Numbered from the stretch's first letter, positions 52,056 to 63,170 are shown. The stretch: 64,000 nt of DNA from Haloarcula amylolytica JCM 13557 (GCF_000336615.1 NZ_AOLW01000035.1:264100-328099), one strand, 5' to 3'. Translations and numbers: made by a program. Notes: a model not told the origin generated them from the sequence alone.

Positions 52056-53024
52056 GTGATACTGAGCCTCGTCGAACACGCGGGCGGGAGGCCCGAAGAA
52101 ACCTCGCTAGAGGCGCTCACGCTGGCCCGTGAACTGGCGACGGCGACCGACGCGGCGCTCGAAGCCGTCGCGTTCGGCGCAGAATCGGCGGCGCTCGGGG
52201 AGAAAATCGGCGACTACGGCGTAGAGACGCTCCACCACGTCGGTGACGAGCGGCTTGACACGTACGCACCCGAGGCCTGGGCGGAGAGTATCGCGCAGTT
52301 GCTCGACGCCACAGACCCGGAAGCAGTCGTCGCCCCGGGGACTGACCGCGGACAGGAGGTGCTGGCCCACGTCGGTGCCAGGCGCGACCTGCCGATGGCG
52401 GCCAACTGTCTCGACGTCGAGGCCGGCGACGTGTACGAACTGTCGCGCCAGCGATGGGGTGGTAGCCTCGTCGAACACGCATGCCTTGATAGTGACACGA
52501 AACTGGTGACTGTGGCGGAACACGAGTTTTCGCCGGAGACGGCGGCTGAACCCACTGACACGTCCGTCCAGCCGTTCGAGCCGTCGCTCGACGAGAGCGC
52601 GTTCCGGGTCACCGTCGACCGCGTCGAGGAGTCCGACGAGACCGGTGTGTCGCTCGGTGAGGCACGCGTCGTGGTCGGCGGCGGGCGCGGCGTCGGCGAT
52701 CCGGAGGACTACGACAAACTGGAGACGCTGGCCGATAGCCTCAGCGGAACCGTCGGCGCGTCACGGGCCGCCGTCAACGAGGGTTGGCGACCACACGACG
52801 ACCAGATCGGACAGACGGGCACGAAGATCAGCCCGGACCTCTACGTCGCCTGTGGCATCAGCGGCGCAGTGCAGCACATGGTTGGCTGTAAGGGTGCGGA
52901 CAACATCCTGGCAATTAACACCGATCCCGAGGCGGCCATCATGCAGAAGGCCGACTACGCCGTCGTCGGCGACCTCCACGAGGTCGTGCCGGAACTGAAC
53001 GACGCGCTGGCTGACGAGCGCTGA
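52056..53024 (+). CDS. etfA: Electron transfer flavoprotein, alpha subunit
   Basis: A 322-residue ETF alpha (FixB-type). The C-terminal FAD domain is well preserved: VVVGGGRGVGDPEDYDKLE, GASRAAVNEGWRPHDDQIGQ, TGTKISPDLYVACGISGAVQ and NTDPEAAIMQKADYAVVGDL. The start is a GTG at 52056 with an unusually complete ribosome binding site GGAGGTGATC at 52041-52050, lying inside the end of etfB. It pairs with etfB to oxidise the adjacent dehydrogenase. Confidence 0.95.
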   Translation: MILSLVEHAGGRPEETSLEALTLARELATATDAALEAVAFGAESAALGEKIGDYGVETLHHVGDERLDTYAPEAWAESIAQLLDATDPEAVVAPGTDRGQEVLAHVGARRDLPMAANCLDVEAGDVYELSRQRWGGSLVEHACLDSDTKLVTVAEHEFSPETAAEPTDTSVQPFEPSLDESAFRVTVDRVEESDETGVSLGEARVVVGGGRGVGDPEDYDKLETLADSLSGTVGASRAAVNEGWRPHDDQIGQTGTKISPDLYVACGISGAVQHMVGCKGADNILAINTDPEAAIMQKADYAVVGDLHEVVPELNDALADER

Positions 53025-53072
53025 GACGACCGGTCTTCAGGTTGCACGGAGAAGGACACTGGCCGACTCGTC

Positions 53073-53453
53073 TCACTTCTCGACAACGTAGTCCCCGAAG
53101 TTGTCGACAGTTCCCACCGGCGGCGCACCGAAGGCGAGCCAGACGTGTGTTTCATCGGTGTGGTTACAGAGGTTCCGGACCGTGTCCGGATGGACGCGGA
53201 CGACCCCGCCCTCGGGTACCTCGTGAACGTCACCCTCGACGGATATCTGGCCACCGGTCGTTGCGACGAACACCTCTTCTTGGCCGTCGTGTGTATGCGG
53301 CGTCGTCACGGAGTCCGGTTCGACGATGACCTGATTCACCCGCATCTCCTCACAGCCGAGCGGGTCCGTGAGCTTCCGGACCTCTGTATCGCAGGTATTG
53401 AACTGTTCCGTCGGCACCGTCGCTGGCTGGACGATTTCGTACGGAGACGCCAT
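53073..53453 (-). CDS. Cupin-domain protein
   Basis: About 126 residues from the ATG at 53453 (MASPYEIVQ). A single cupin barrel: VNQVIVEPDSVTTPHTHDGQ and EEVFVATTGG give the first motif with two His and a Glu, and EGGVVRVHPDTVRN the second with a metal His. Small cupins bind a metal and often a small carboxylate or sugar. Sitting convergently after etfA, it may be linked to methyl metabolism, but there is no direct indication. The longer frame to 53531 lacks conserved sequence. Confidence 0.8.
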   Translation of the reverse strand: MASPYEIVQPATVPTEQFNTCDTEVRKLTDPLGCEEMRVNQVIVEPDSVTTPHTHDGQEEVFVATTGGQISVEGDVHEVPEGGVVRVHPDTVRNLCNHTDETHVWLAFGAPPVGTVDNFGDYVVEK

Positions 53454-53603
53454 ATATCGTCTTGACACAGTCCAGTCATAGCCTTTGTGACGGGATGGCC
53501 CACACGGACCGAATACCTCCAGGGAAATCATTAGGCGAGTGGGCCGAGAGTGCCGCCGTATGGACAGTCAATCACCAGAGACGACCGGAATTGAGTCCGA
53601 CAG

Positions 53604-54197
53604 ATGACCTTCGCGGACCAGCCAATCGGCGAGTTCCTTGCTGATGTCGCGTCGGGCCAGGTGACTCCGAGCGGCGGTGCGGTCGCGGCCGTCGGCGGCG
53701 CGATGGGCGCGGCGCTCTGTGGGATGGTCTGTATCCACACTGTCGGCACAGACGGGTCCGGTACAGAGTCCGGTGAGCTATCGGCTCTAGCGGACGGTCT
53801 GGCCGATAACCGGAAACGGCTGCTCGACCTCGCTGACGAGGACGCGGCAGCGGTCGACGCGGTCGGGGAAGCCTTTGAATCCGGGGACGTCGCCCGGATG
53901 CAGGCGGCCTCGAAACGCTCGACGGAGGTGCCACTGGAGACAGCCGAGGTCTGTCTCAACGTCGTCGAGCACGCCCGCACGGTAACTGCGAAGGGGACGC
54001 CGGTCGCCGTCCCGGACGCGGCTGTCGGGGCGCTGCTCGCGGCGGCGGCGCTACAGGCGTCCGTCTCGACCGTTCGGGCCAATCTCGACATGATAGACGA
54101 CGAATCATTCGTGGCAGCCATGAAGCGGCGGGCAGACGAGGCAGAAGCGGCCGGCGAAGCGGCGCTCGACGAAGCGGTCGCAAACGCGGAGCGGTGA
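53604..54197 (+). CDS. fchA: Cyclodeaminase/cyclohydrolase family protein (FchA-type)
   Basis: A 197-residue all-helical protein of the formiminotransferase-cyclodeaminase/methenyl-THF cyclohydrolase family. DQPIGEFLADVASGQVTPSG opens the family, followed by GGAVAAVGGAMGAALCGMV and GTPVAVPDAAVGALLAAAAL. Proteins of this length in bacteria and archaea act as methenyl-THF cyclohydrolase. It lies between the ETF operon and formate-THF ligase, which supports a role in moving carbon between methenyl- and formyl-THF. Its stop falls in the first unit of a 32-bp tandem repeat. Formimino-THF cyclodeaminase activity is the alternative. Confidence 0.85.
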   Translation: MTFADQPIGEFLADVASGQVTPSGGAVAAVGGAMGAALCGMVCIHTVGTDGSGTESGELSALADGLADNRKRLLDLADEDAAAVDAVGEAFESGDVARMQAASKRSTEVPLETAEVCLNVVEHARTVTAKGTPVAVPDAAVGALLAAAALQASVSTVRANLDMIDDESFVAAMKRRADEAEAAGEAALDEAVANAER

Positions 54198-54260
54198 GCG
54201 TCGTCCGTTCATCGAACGCTGAGCGGTGAGCGTCGTCCGTTCATCGAACGCTGAGCGGTG
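54189..54260. repeat. 32-bp tandem repeat, 2.25 copies, at the fchA stop
   Basis: Unit 1 at 54189-54220 and unit 2 at 54221-54252 are identical (each begins GAGCGGTGAGCGTCGTCCG), followed by a partial GAGCGGTG at 54253-54260. The stop codon TGA of fchA lies in unit 1. Each unit contains an AGCG and CGCT pair that can form a weak stem, so it may act as a convergent terminator between fchA and fhs, or be a recent duplication. Confidence 0.85.
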
Positions 54261-54314
54261 TCCAATAAAAGTCGAGGCGGCGAAACGCGAAAGCTGGGAC
54301 GCAGGACCGGATTG

Positions 54315-56060
54315 TCAGAACAGGCCCGAAATGTTGCCGTCTTCGTCGATGTCCATGTCGGCCGCGGCTGGACGGGCCGGCAGGCCAGGCATCGTGAGCG
54401 CGTCGGCCGTGAGAGCGACCAGGAAGCCCGCACCGGCAGATGGGTACACTTCGCTGATTTCGAGCTCCCAGCCCTCGGGTGCACCCTTCTGGCTCGCGTC
54501 GTCGCTCAGCGAGTGGAACGTCTTGGACATGACGACCGGGTAGTCGTCGAAGTCGAGGTCGTTCATCTGCTCGATGTCGTCGAGCGCGCCGCCGGTGTAT
54601 TTCACGTCGTCAGCGCCGTAAATCTCGGTCGCGACAGTGTGGATCTTCTCCTTGATGCTGTCCTCGTCGTCGTACAGCATCCGGAAGTCCTCCTCGTTGC
54701 TCTCCTCGGTTGCCTCGATGACGTTCTCCGCGAGGTCGACGCCGCCCTCGCTGCCGTCCGAGAACACGTTCGACTCGGCCGCTCTGACGCCGAGGTCCTC
54801 ACGGCAGTGGTCCAGCACGGCCTGGATCTCTTCGTCGGTGTCGTCAGGGAAGCGGTTGACGGAGACGACGACCGGGACGCCGAACTTCTGGAGGTTCGTC
54901 GCGTGCTTGTCGAGGTTCGAGAAGCCCGCTTCGACGGCTTCGACGCCGGCTTCGTCGATTTCGTCGTAGTCGACCGGCCACTGGTCCAGTCCGTGGTATT
55001 TGAGTGCGCGGACCGACGCCACTAGCACGACGGCGTTCGGCGTCATATCGCCTTTGCGACAGACCACGTCCATGAACTTCTCGGCCCCGAGGTCGGAGCC
55101 GAAACCAGCCTCGGTGACGAGGTAGTCGCCCATGCCGAAGGCAGTCTTGTCGGCGACCAGGGAGTTCGTCCCGTGGGCGATGTTCGCGAACGGCCCGCCG
55201 TGGACCAGCGCCGGCGTCCCCTCGATGGTCTGGACGACGTTCGGTTTGATCGCGTCCCGGAGTAGCATGGTTGCTGGGCCGGTCGCCTCGATGTCGTCGA
55301 CAGTGACCGGGTCACCGTCCTCGTTGTAGGCAACGATGATGCGACTGACTCGTTCTTTGAGGTCGCCCAGGTCACTTGCCAGACACAGCACGGCCATCAG
55401 TTCTGAAGCGGCGGTAAGGAGGAAGCTGTCTTCCCGCGGCGTCCCGCCGGTTTTCCCGCCCAGGCCCACGACCGTCTCCCGGAGCGCGCGGTCGTTCATG
55501 TCGATAGCGCGCGGCCAGGAGACGTTGTTGATGTCGATGTCAAGGTCGTCACCCTGCGAGATCTTCGCGTCGAGCATCGCGGCGATGAGGTTGTGCGCGG
55601 AGGTGAGCGCGTGGAGGTCGCCGGTGAAGTGGAGGTTGATGTCCTCCATCGGAAGGACCTGCGACCGGCCGCCGCCTGCCGCGCCGCCTTTGACACCGAA
55701 CACTGGGCCAAGCGACGGTTCCCGGATAGCGATCATCGCTTCCTCGCCGACGTGGTTGAGCGTCTGTCCGAGACCGACGGTCGTTACCGTCTTCCCCTCG
55801 CCTTTCGGCGTCGGCGTCATCCCGGTTACCAGGACGAGGTTCTGCTCCTTGTCCTCGGCCTGTTCACGGAGGCGCTCGATGGCGTGTTGTTTGACTTTCG
55901 CGGTGTATTCGCCGAAGTACTGGAGGTCGTCGAGGCCGAGTCCCCACGGCTCGACCAGTTCCCAGATCGGTTCCATGTCGGTCGATTGGGCGATATCGTA
56001 GTCCGTCGGAATCGGCTCCTGTGTCTCTTCGGCCGCGGATTGCTCATCCTGTGAAGACAT
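54315..56060 (-). CDS. fhs: Formate-tetrahydrofolate ligase
   Basis: A 581-residue formyl-THF synthetase that makes 10-formyl-THF from formate, ATP and THF. TGMTPTPKGEGKTVTTVGLG (80-99) is the ATP-binding loop. Further markers are REPSLGPVFGVKGGAAGGGR, INLHFTGDLHALTSAHNLIA and the N-terminal PIWELVEPWGLGLDDLQYFG. I chose the ATG at 56060; the frame to 56165 carries no family sequence. It converges with fchA and diverges from folCP, completing the C1-folate set. Run in reverse it can release formate and make ATP from methyl groups. Confidence 0.94.
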   Translation of the reverse strand: MSSQDEQSAAEETQEPIPTDYDIAQSTDMEPIWELVEPWGLGLDDLQYFGEYTAKVKQHAIERLREQAEDKEQNLVLVTGMTPTPKGEGKTVTTVGLGQTLNHVGEEAMIAIREPSLGPVFGVKGGAAGGGRSQVLPMEDINLHFTGDLHALTSAHNLIAAMLDAKISQGDDLDIDINNVSWPRAIDMNDRALRETVVGLGGKTGGTPREDSFLLTAASELMAVLCLASDLGDLKERVSRIIVAYNEDGDPVTVDDIEATGPATMLLRDAIKPNVVQTIEGTPALVHGGPFANIAHGTNSLVADKTAFGMGDYLVTEAGFGSDLGAEKFMDVVCRKGDMTPNAVVLVASVRALKYHGLDQWPVDYDEIDEAGVEAVEAGFSNLDKHATNLQKFGVPVVVSVNRFPDDTDEEIQAVLDHCREDLGVRAAESNVFSDGSEGGVDLAENVIEATEESNEEDFRMLYDDEDSIKEKIHTVATEIYGADDVKYTGGALDDIEQMNDLDFDDYPVVMSKTFHSLSDDASQKGAPEGWELEISEVYPSAGAGFLVALTADALTMPGLPARPAAADMDIDEDGNISGLF

Positions 56061-56384
56061 CTCGACTAGCCCTTCCCTGCAGCGTCGTAATAATGTTAGT
56101 GAACCTGATACTATCGGGATAGGATGTGTTCGAGCCGCTGTTACAGACCGCGTAAGCCACATCATGTCTCTCGGCTTACGAGATCGGTTCCGTGGCCCAA
56201 CAGCAGGCCGGACGGCAGCGGCCGCAAAGTCTGGAGCTAGGAGACGACTCGATCACTGTCTCCGGGCCTCATTGAAGAATTTCCCGTCGGTTTCGGCCCG
56301 AAGGGGCTGCTCTACCTCGGTACGCGCTATCGACGCAGAACCCCCGGCGATAAATTAATCAGGCCGCCGCCGCCCAATTATGGT
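56061..56384. promoter_or_regulatory. Divergent promoter region between fhs and folCP
   Basis: 324 bp, no gene. A plus-strand TATA-like GATAAATTA (56349-56357) lies about 32 bases before the folCP ATG at 56385, so that gene is probably leaderless. No distinct element was recognised for fhs. Shared regulation of two folate genes is possible. Confidence 0.45.
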
Positions 56385-58784
56385 ATGGAGTACCACGAGT
56401 CGGCGGACTACCTGCAGTCGCTACAACGCCGTCGGCCCAAGTTGGGGACCGATACGACGGCGCGGATGCTCTCACACCTCGGGGACCCGGACGACAGTTT
56501 CGATAGCGTGCAGATCGCCGGGTCGAACGGAAAGGGAAGCACCGCCCAGATGACCGAGAGCGTGCTCAGGGCCGCCGGGCTGGACGTCGGCCTGTTCACT
56601 TCGCCGGGATTGAACGGCTTTCGGGAGCAAGTCACGGTCAACGGCGGCCGGATACCCAAAGAGCGGGTGACGGAGTTCGTCGAACAGATCGAGCCATGTA
56701 TCGACCGCCTGGCCGCCGAGGACGACAAGCCGACGCATTTCGAGGTACTCACCGCGCTTGCGCTCTATCATTTCGATGTCGAAGACGTCGATGTGGCAGT
56801 ACTGGAAGTCGGTATCGGCGGCCGGTACGACGCCACGAGCGCGGTCGATCCCGTCGCAAGCGCCGTCACCAGCATCAGTTTAGAACACACCGACCTGCTC
56901 GGCGACACGGTCGAGGAGATCGCCCGCGACAAAGCACAAGTCGCGCCGCGGGACGCCCCGCTCGTGACCGGAACCACCGGCGCTGCCCTCGAGGCGGTTC
57001 AGGGGGTTACCGATACCATCACTGTCGGTGGTGAGGGGGCTGCTGTCACCGCCGTCGAAAACGGCATGCGTTCGGCCGTCGAGAACCGGATCGCACTCAC
57101 TGGGCCGGACTGGGCCCTCGAATCGAACCTCAAGCTGCTCGGACAGCATCAGGCGGAGAACGCCGGCGTCGCCGCGACACTGGCCCGACAACTCATCGAC
57201 GTGGACACCGAAACCATATCCGAGGGGCTTCGGGCCGCGACGCTGCCGGGGCGGTTCGAGATCCGGTCGACGGACCCGATGGTGGTCCTCGATGGTTCCC
57301 ACAACCCCGGCGCGATGGAGACGCTGACAGCACTCATCGAACGGTACGAGTACGATGACCTCCACGTCGTCTTCGCCGCGATGCAGGACAAGGAGTACGA
57401 ACGGATGATTGCGACGCTTCCGGCCGTCGAGACGGCGTTCCCTGCGCGACCGGAAGTCGACCGAGCCGCGAGCACCGAATCGCTCGCTGCCGCGTTCGAG
57501 GGCCAGGCAGCCCAGGTACAGCAGGTCGAGTCCGTTCCCGAGGCCACCGAACGTGCGATAGCGGCGGCCGACGCGGACGACTTCGTGCTCGTAGCCGGGT
57601 CGCTCTACGCAGTCGCCGAAGCTCGGGACCGCTGGTGCCGGCTGGTCGTTCCCGGGGACAACCTCCAGCAGGCGTCGACGGGAGAGACTGCTAAAGCCGG
57701 AAGTGAATCGGAAATCCACCAGCAGATGCTTTCGGTCACGTTGCGGCGCGAACAGGCAGGCGTCGTCAAACAGGCGTTCGAGGACTGCGGCGGCACCTGT
57801 ACTCGTTCAGCTGTCGGAATGCCGGAGAAGCTCGTCGACACGACGCTGTCGGGAACGCCGCGACAGTTTCAACGGCTCACTGGCCGACTGGCTTCGGCGG
57901 GGCTGGGGCTCGGTCGGCTCGCCACGCAGCTCGAAGGCGCGCTGTCTGACAGGTCGTTCCCGCCGCCGTTCGACAGTGACGAGGCGGCTGTGATGGGTAT
58001 TCTCAACGTCACGCCGGACAGTTTCTACGACGGCGGCGAGTACGACCGTCGCGACCTCGCGGTCAGTCACGCGGAACAGATGATCGAGTCCGGGGCGGAC
58101 ATCGTCGATATCGGCGGTGAGAGCACGCGTCCCGGGGCTGACCCGGTGTCCGTCGAAACAGAGATCGACCGCGTGGTGCCCGTTATCGAGGCGGTGTCCT
58201 CGCTCGACACCACTGTCTCCGTAGATACCCGCAAGGCCGCCGTCGCTGACGCGGCGCTGGACGCCGGTGCCGACATCGTCAACGACGTGTCGGGACTGTC
58301 GGACCCCGAGATGCGGTTCGTGGTTGCCGACCACGACGCGTCCGTTATCCTGATGCATAGCCTGTCCGCACCAGTGGACCCAGGCCGAACTGTGACCTAC
58401 GACGATGTCGTCGATGACGTGCTTCGAGACCTCACGGAACAGATACTGCTTGCCGAGCAAGCCGGAATCGACCGCGAGCAGGTCATCGTCGACCCCGGCT
58501 GTGGGTTCGGGAAGGACGCCGCCGAATCGTTCGAACTCGTCGACCGCCTCCACGAGTTCCACGCGCTCGGCTGTCCGGTGCTGGTCGGGCACTCCCGGAA
58601 GTCGATGTTCGCCGACATGAGCGAGGCAGGAGCAGACAGGCTGCCACCGACCCTGGCCACGACAGCGCTGGCCGCTGAACGCGGGGCTGACGCCGTCAGG
58701 GTCCACGACGTCTCCGAGAACAACGCCGTGCTCAAGACGGTCTCAGCGACGGCGTCACGACCGTCCCAGCTTCGACAACAGTGA
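56385..58784 (+). CDS. folCP: FolC-FolP fusion: folylpolyglutamate synthase and dihydropteroate synthase
   Basis: A 799-residue fusion. Residues 1-420 are FolC (QIAGSNGKGSTAQMTESVL at 44-62; LEVGIGGRYDATSAVDP), the ligase that adds glutamate to folates. Residues about 530-795 are FolP, dihydropteroate synthase (MGILNVTPDSFYDGGEYD, IDIGGESTRPGADPVS, VDPGCGFGKDA, LVGHSRKS). A linker of about 100 residues (430-530, containing RREQAGVVKQAFEDCGG) resembles no classical enzyme; in halophilic archaea this region was proposed to help reduce dihydropterins where ordinary DHFR is lacking. The fusion is a haloarchaeal trait. It supplies the THF used by the adjacent C1 enzymes. Confidence 0.93.
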   Translation: MEYHESADYLQSLQRRRPKLGTDTTARMLSHLGDPDDSFDSVQIAGSNGKGSTAQMTESVLRAAGLDVGLFTSPGLNGFREQVTVNGGRIPKERVTEFVEQIEPCIDRLAAEDDKPTHFEVLTALALYHFDVEDVDVAVLEVGIGGRYDATSAVDPVASAVTSISLEHTDLLGDTVEEIARDKAQVAPRDAPLVTGTTGAALEAVQGVTDTITVGGEGAAVTAVENGMRSAVENRIALTGPDWALESNLKLLGQHQAENAGVAATLARQLIDVDTETISEGLRAATLPGRFEIRSTDPMVVLDGSHNPGAMETLTALIERYEYDDLHVVFAAMQDKEYERMIATLPAVETAFPARPEVDRAASTESLAAAFEGQAAQVQQVESVPEATERAIAAADADDFVLVAGSLYAVAEARDRWCRLVVPGDNLQQASTGETAKAGSESEIHQQMLSVTLRREQAGVVKQAFEDCGGTCTRSAVGMPEKLVDTTLSGTPRQFQRLTGRLASAGLGLGRLATQLEGALSDRSFPPPFDSDEAAVMGILNVTPDSFYDGGEYDRRDLAVSHAEQMIESGADIVDIGGESTRPGADPVSVETEIDRVVPVIEAVSSLDTTVSVDTRKAAVADAALDAGADIVNDVSGLSDPEMRFVVADHDASVILMHSLSAPVDPGRTVTYDDVVDDVLRDLTEQILLAEQAGIDREQVIVDPGCGFGKDAAESFELVDRLHEFHALGCPVLVGHSRKSMFADMSEAGADRLPPTLATTALAAERGADAVRVHDVSENNAVLKTVSATASRPSQLRQQ

Positions 58785-58809
58785 TACCTGTCCAGCCCGA
58801 ACAGTATGT

Positions 58810-59043
58810 ATGCTACAGTTTCCGGTTCAGCTCGGTTCGGGCCTGCTCGAATCCGTCGGGCAGGTGGCTGCGGTCGCTGGAACCGTCGTCCTCCTGCTGA
58901 TGCTCGTCGGTCTGGGTGCCTTCGCGTACAAGAGCCTCGTCGGAGACGGCATTCGCTGGCCCGATGAGCAGGAAGAAGCGGACAGTGAGGAGGACGACGG
59001 CGTCGTACAGGGGAGCCGTGAGGACGACTGGAAGTATTACTGA
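58810..59043 (+). CDS. Small single-span membrane protein with acidic tail
   Basis: A 77-residue protein. Residues about 15-42 form one membrane helix (VGQVAAVAGTVVLLLMLVGL), then a segment AYKSLVGDGIRWPDEQ and a very acidic tail EEADSEEDDG ending DDWKYY. It begins 25 bases after folCP and may share its transcript. Composition and a starting ATG right after the preceding stop support a real gene; similar short proteins follow folCP in related organisms only by my recollection. Function unknown. Confidence 0.6.
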   Translation: MLQFPVQLGSGLLESVGQVAAVAGTVVLLLMLVGLGAFAYKSLVGDGIRWPDEQEEADSEEDDGVVQGSREDDWKYY

Positions 59044-59160
59044 CGGCGGCATCCCACTGCGCGTTGGAACTGGTTATCACCCTGCGCTTGATCTCGTAGC
59101 CGTTCCGAAGCAACGCACAGCCCGTCGAACGGTCGTAGTGTGATCAATGTACCTATCGGC

Positions 59161-59484
59161 TCAACCGGCACCGTGTTCGTAGGAGTGTTCGAACTCCCAG
59201 TGGTACCGACAGTCCGTACAGGTCGCCCATTCGGGGATGTCGAACCGCTCGGGGTGGCGTTGCCCGTGCTCCATCCGGCTCCGACAGACCGGGCAGGTGA
59301 GATACAGGAGCTGCAGGTCGGCGAACTCGTCGTGGCTGTATTCGCCGACACACCGCGGACAGTCGATGCTGTCACGCGCGTTGTGCTGGAAGATTTCCGA
59401 CTCGCATCGCGGACATTCGACCGTCGCTGGCGGCCGTCTCACCCACCCAATGTCACCGTCGTACGTCGTCGTTGCCGTGTCCAT
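59161..59484 (-). CDS. Small protein with two zinc ribbons
   Basis: About 107 residues from the ATG at 59484 (MDTATTTYDG). Two zinc-ribbon-like units are visible: CPRCESEIFQHNARDSIDCP with a further CVGEY, and CPVCRSRMEHGQRHPERFD ending CTDCRYHWEFEH. Four Cys-X2-Cys pairs suggest two zinc ions. Such proteins are common in haloarchaea as nucleic-acid or protein-binding adaptors. The frame extends to 59697, but the extra 71 residues are basic and unlike a haloarchaeal protein. Confidence 0.75.
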   Translation of the reverse strand: MDTATTTYDGDIGWVRRPPATVECPRCESEIFQHNARDSIDCPRCVGEYSHDEFADLQLLYLTCPVCRSRMEHGQRHPERFDIPEWATCTDCRYHWEFEHSYEHGAG

Positions 59485-59695
59485 GCTCGACAGCCTAAAC
59501 TTGTTCGGCCCGTCACTCCGCTGGAGTGGTCCGGCGACCCGCTTGCCGACCCAGACAAGCTTCGAGATTAGAACTGCGAGCCATCCAGACACTGTGACAC
59601 GGTATGTATTCTGATGGCTTAAATTTCCGGGCAGATCCCGCTCAGAGCGCCGATGTCGCCGACAGGTTTTCACGGTGACCCACGGTATGTGACGC

Positions 59696-60304
59696 ATGGG
59701 TTTTGATGCAGTTGTCAGTGCCGTGCCGACCGTGGCTGGACTGGCGGCAGTCGTTGGGCCATCAGTTACAGGACAGCTGGACCCGGGCGTTGCCGCCGGG
59801 CTGTCCAGACCACTCCGGGCAGTGGTTTCGTTCGTTCTCGTGCTCGTGGCCGGCGCACTGATACTTCGGCTGCGGCGGAACTACGTCGACGAGTCGATCG
59901 ACGCGATTTCGGACAGCCCGGCGACGGCCGTCCTCTACGGGGTCGCTGGGTACGTGATCGTCGGAATCGTCGCCCTCTACGGGGCGACGACGCTGGCCCG
60001 TCTCAGCGTCGCTGGCGGGATATTCGTCCGTACCGCGATTCTCATCAGTAGCGCGTTCGTCCTGGTACTCACGAGCTTCGGGTTTCTCGTCGTCGGGACG
60101 CTCCTCACAGATATCCTGCGCAACCGACAACCGACGTTGGGGCTGCTTATTGGAGCGTCTCTCAGCGCTGTCTCGTGGGTCCTGCTTTCACCCGCCGGCA
60201 GTATCGTGTCCAGTCTCGCCATCGCCGCGTTCGGAATCGGGGGCTCCGCCCGGCTCTGGATACACTCTGAACGGACGGTCGAAACAGAACTCGGCGGCCG
60301 GTAG
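59696..60304 (+). CDS. Four- to five-span membrane protein of unknown function
   Basis: A 202-residue protein. Hydrophobic segments lie near residues 8-25, 42-58, 80-100, 112-138 and 147-185 (LRAVVSFVLVLVAGALILRL; GVAGYVIVGIVALYGATTLA; AILISSAFVLVLTSFGFLVV). Short acidic loops (NYVDESIDAISDSP) separate them. It is upstream of and converges with the BCCT transporter gene. No family is recognised; mechanosensitive-like or sensor roles cannot be judged. Confidence 0.72.
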   Translation: MGFDAVVSAVPTVAGLAAVVGPSVTGQLDPGVAAGLSRPLRAVVSFVLVLVAGALILRLRRNYVDESIDAISDSPATAVLYGVAGYVIVGIVALYGATTLARLSVAGGIFVRTAILISSAFVLVLTSFGFLVVGTLLTDILRNRQPTLGLLIGASLSAVSWVLLSPAGSIVSSLAIAAFGIGGSARLWIHSERTVETELGGR

Positions 60305-60383
60305 CGTGAACGGTTTCGACCGTTGTTGGCGATAGCGTCCTGATACTACCGGTCGCGTCGGAAAACGCCAAAACGAGGGCGCT

Positions 60384-62144
<1,761 letters not shown>

Positions 62145-62558
62145 ACGTTACCCCTCTCGAACGCGGTACTGGTCTGTGGTGTCTCATTGTCGTAGTCGCG
62201 GTCGTCCTCTGTCGTGGTCCGTTGCCACCGTCATGGTAACGACATCCCGGCGTAGCGCGTCTACAGCATTCGCATCCTGTTTGTCTCACTGTACTCGCTC
62301 GGGCGGACACGACGTGCCCGCAGGGCTATTGTCGGCGTGTTTTATGTGCTACACAGTCTCATACTTATGCACTGATGCAACTGTAATAAAACTTCACCTT
62401 AGACACCAATATATCACGGACTCAAGCACTGTACGGCTGTGACTCGGCAGACATCTCTCCTATCTAGTACATTGAGGTTTGCTGGCTGTCGACGAGTCTT
62501 CGATTGTCTCACCGCCTGATGGGTGCGTATTTATTTCGGACTCCCACTTAGCATCAGT
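62145..62558. other. 414-bp gap upstream of the BCCT gene
   Basis: No supported gene. A minus-strand TATA-like element (rc of GTGTTTTATGTG, near 62338-62349) lies about 200 bases before the BCCT start; nearer elements are weak. A+T content rises towards 62360-62440. An 88-codon frame from 62176 is rich in Ser and Arg and unconvincing. Confidence 0.4.
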
Positions 62559-62720
62559 ATGGCACGACTTCTGGCAACAGGGGCAGCCGCGGTGGCAGCA
62601 CTGCTGATGGGCGTCGGCCTCGTCGGGATGACAGTCGGAGACTTCCGACTCGCAGGATTCAGTTTCCTCAGCGCCAGCCTGGTGATCTACATACGTGAGA
62701 CGCGACTGATAGACGCGTAG
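62559..62720 (+). CDS. Small two-span membrane protein
   Basis: A 53-residue protein from the ATG at 62559 (MARLLATGAA). Two hydrophobic stretches (VAALLMGVGLVGMTVG and LAGFSFLSASLVIYI) are joined by DFRLAG, and it ends RETRLIDA. A TATA-like TATTTATTTCGG lies about 30 bases upstream. It ends six bases before the stop of the converging universal stress gene. Small two-helix proteins of this shape are frequent in haloarchaea; function unknown. Confidence 0.6.
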   Translation: MARLLATGAAAVAALLMGVGLVGMTVGDFRLAGFSFLSASLVIYIRETRLIDA

Positions 62721-62726
62721 CTGATG

Positions 62727-63170
62727 TCAAATGTCGTTGACACTCATCCGTTGACTGATGACTGGAATGCTCGACGTCCGGACCACTTTATCCGTTGTCC
62801 CACCGAGCAGGTTCCCGAGCTTTCCACGGAACGCCGAGCCCAGGACAATCGCGTCCATGTCTTCGTTTTCAGCGAACTCGACGATTTCCTCGCTGGGTGC
62901 GCCGGTTTTGAAATGCGTCTTGTACTCGACGCCGTGCTCTTCGGCGACGGTCCCGAGATTCGCCAGAACCTCTTCCCCGTAGTTTCGATACTCCTCGCGC
63001 ATCTCCTCTTCGTCATCTCTGAGCGCGAGCGCACGCGGCGTGCCCGGCAGGTCGATGACGTACAATGCATGGACTGTCGCGTCGAGCGCAGCGGCGAGTT
63101 CGATGCCGTGTTCTGCCCCTCTCTGGGCCTCGTCACTGCCGTCATACGGGACGAGTATGTGGTCGTACAT
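62727..63170 (-). CDS. Universal stress protein family (UspA-type)
   Basis: A 147-residue single-domain USP. It opens MYDHILVPYDGSDEAQRGAE and contains the ATP-binding loop region IVLGSAFRGKLGNLLGGTTD with VVRTSSIPVI, matching the G-X2-G-X9-G-S/T pattern of nucleotide-binding members. The ATG at 63170 is chosen from the family start. Family members respond to stress and bind nucleotides; the specific role is unknown. The gene stands alone between the small membrane protein and threonine ammonia-lyase. Confidence 0.92.
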   Translation of the reverse strand: MYDHILVPYDGSDEAQRGAEHGIELAAALDATVHALYVIDLPGTPRALALRDDEEEMREEYRNYGEEVLANLGTVAEEHGVEYKTHFKTGAPSEEIVEFAENEDMDAIVLGSAFRGKLGNLLGGTTDKVVRTSSIPVISQRMSVNDI

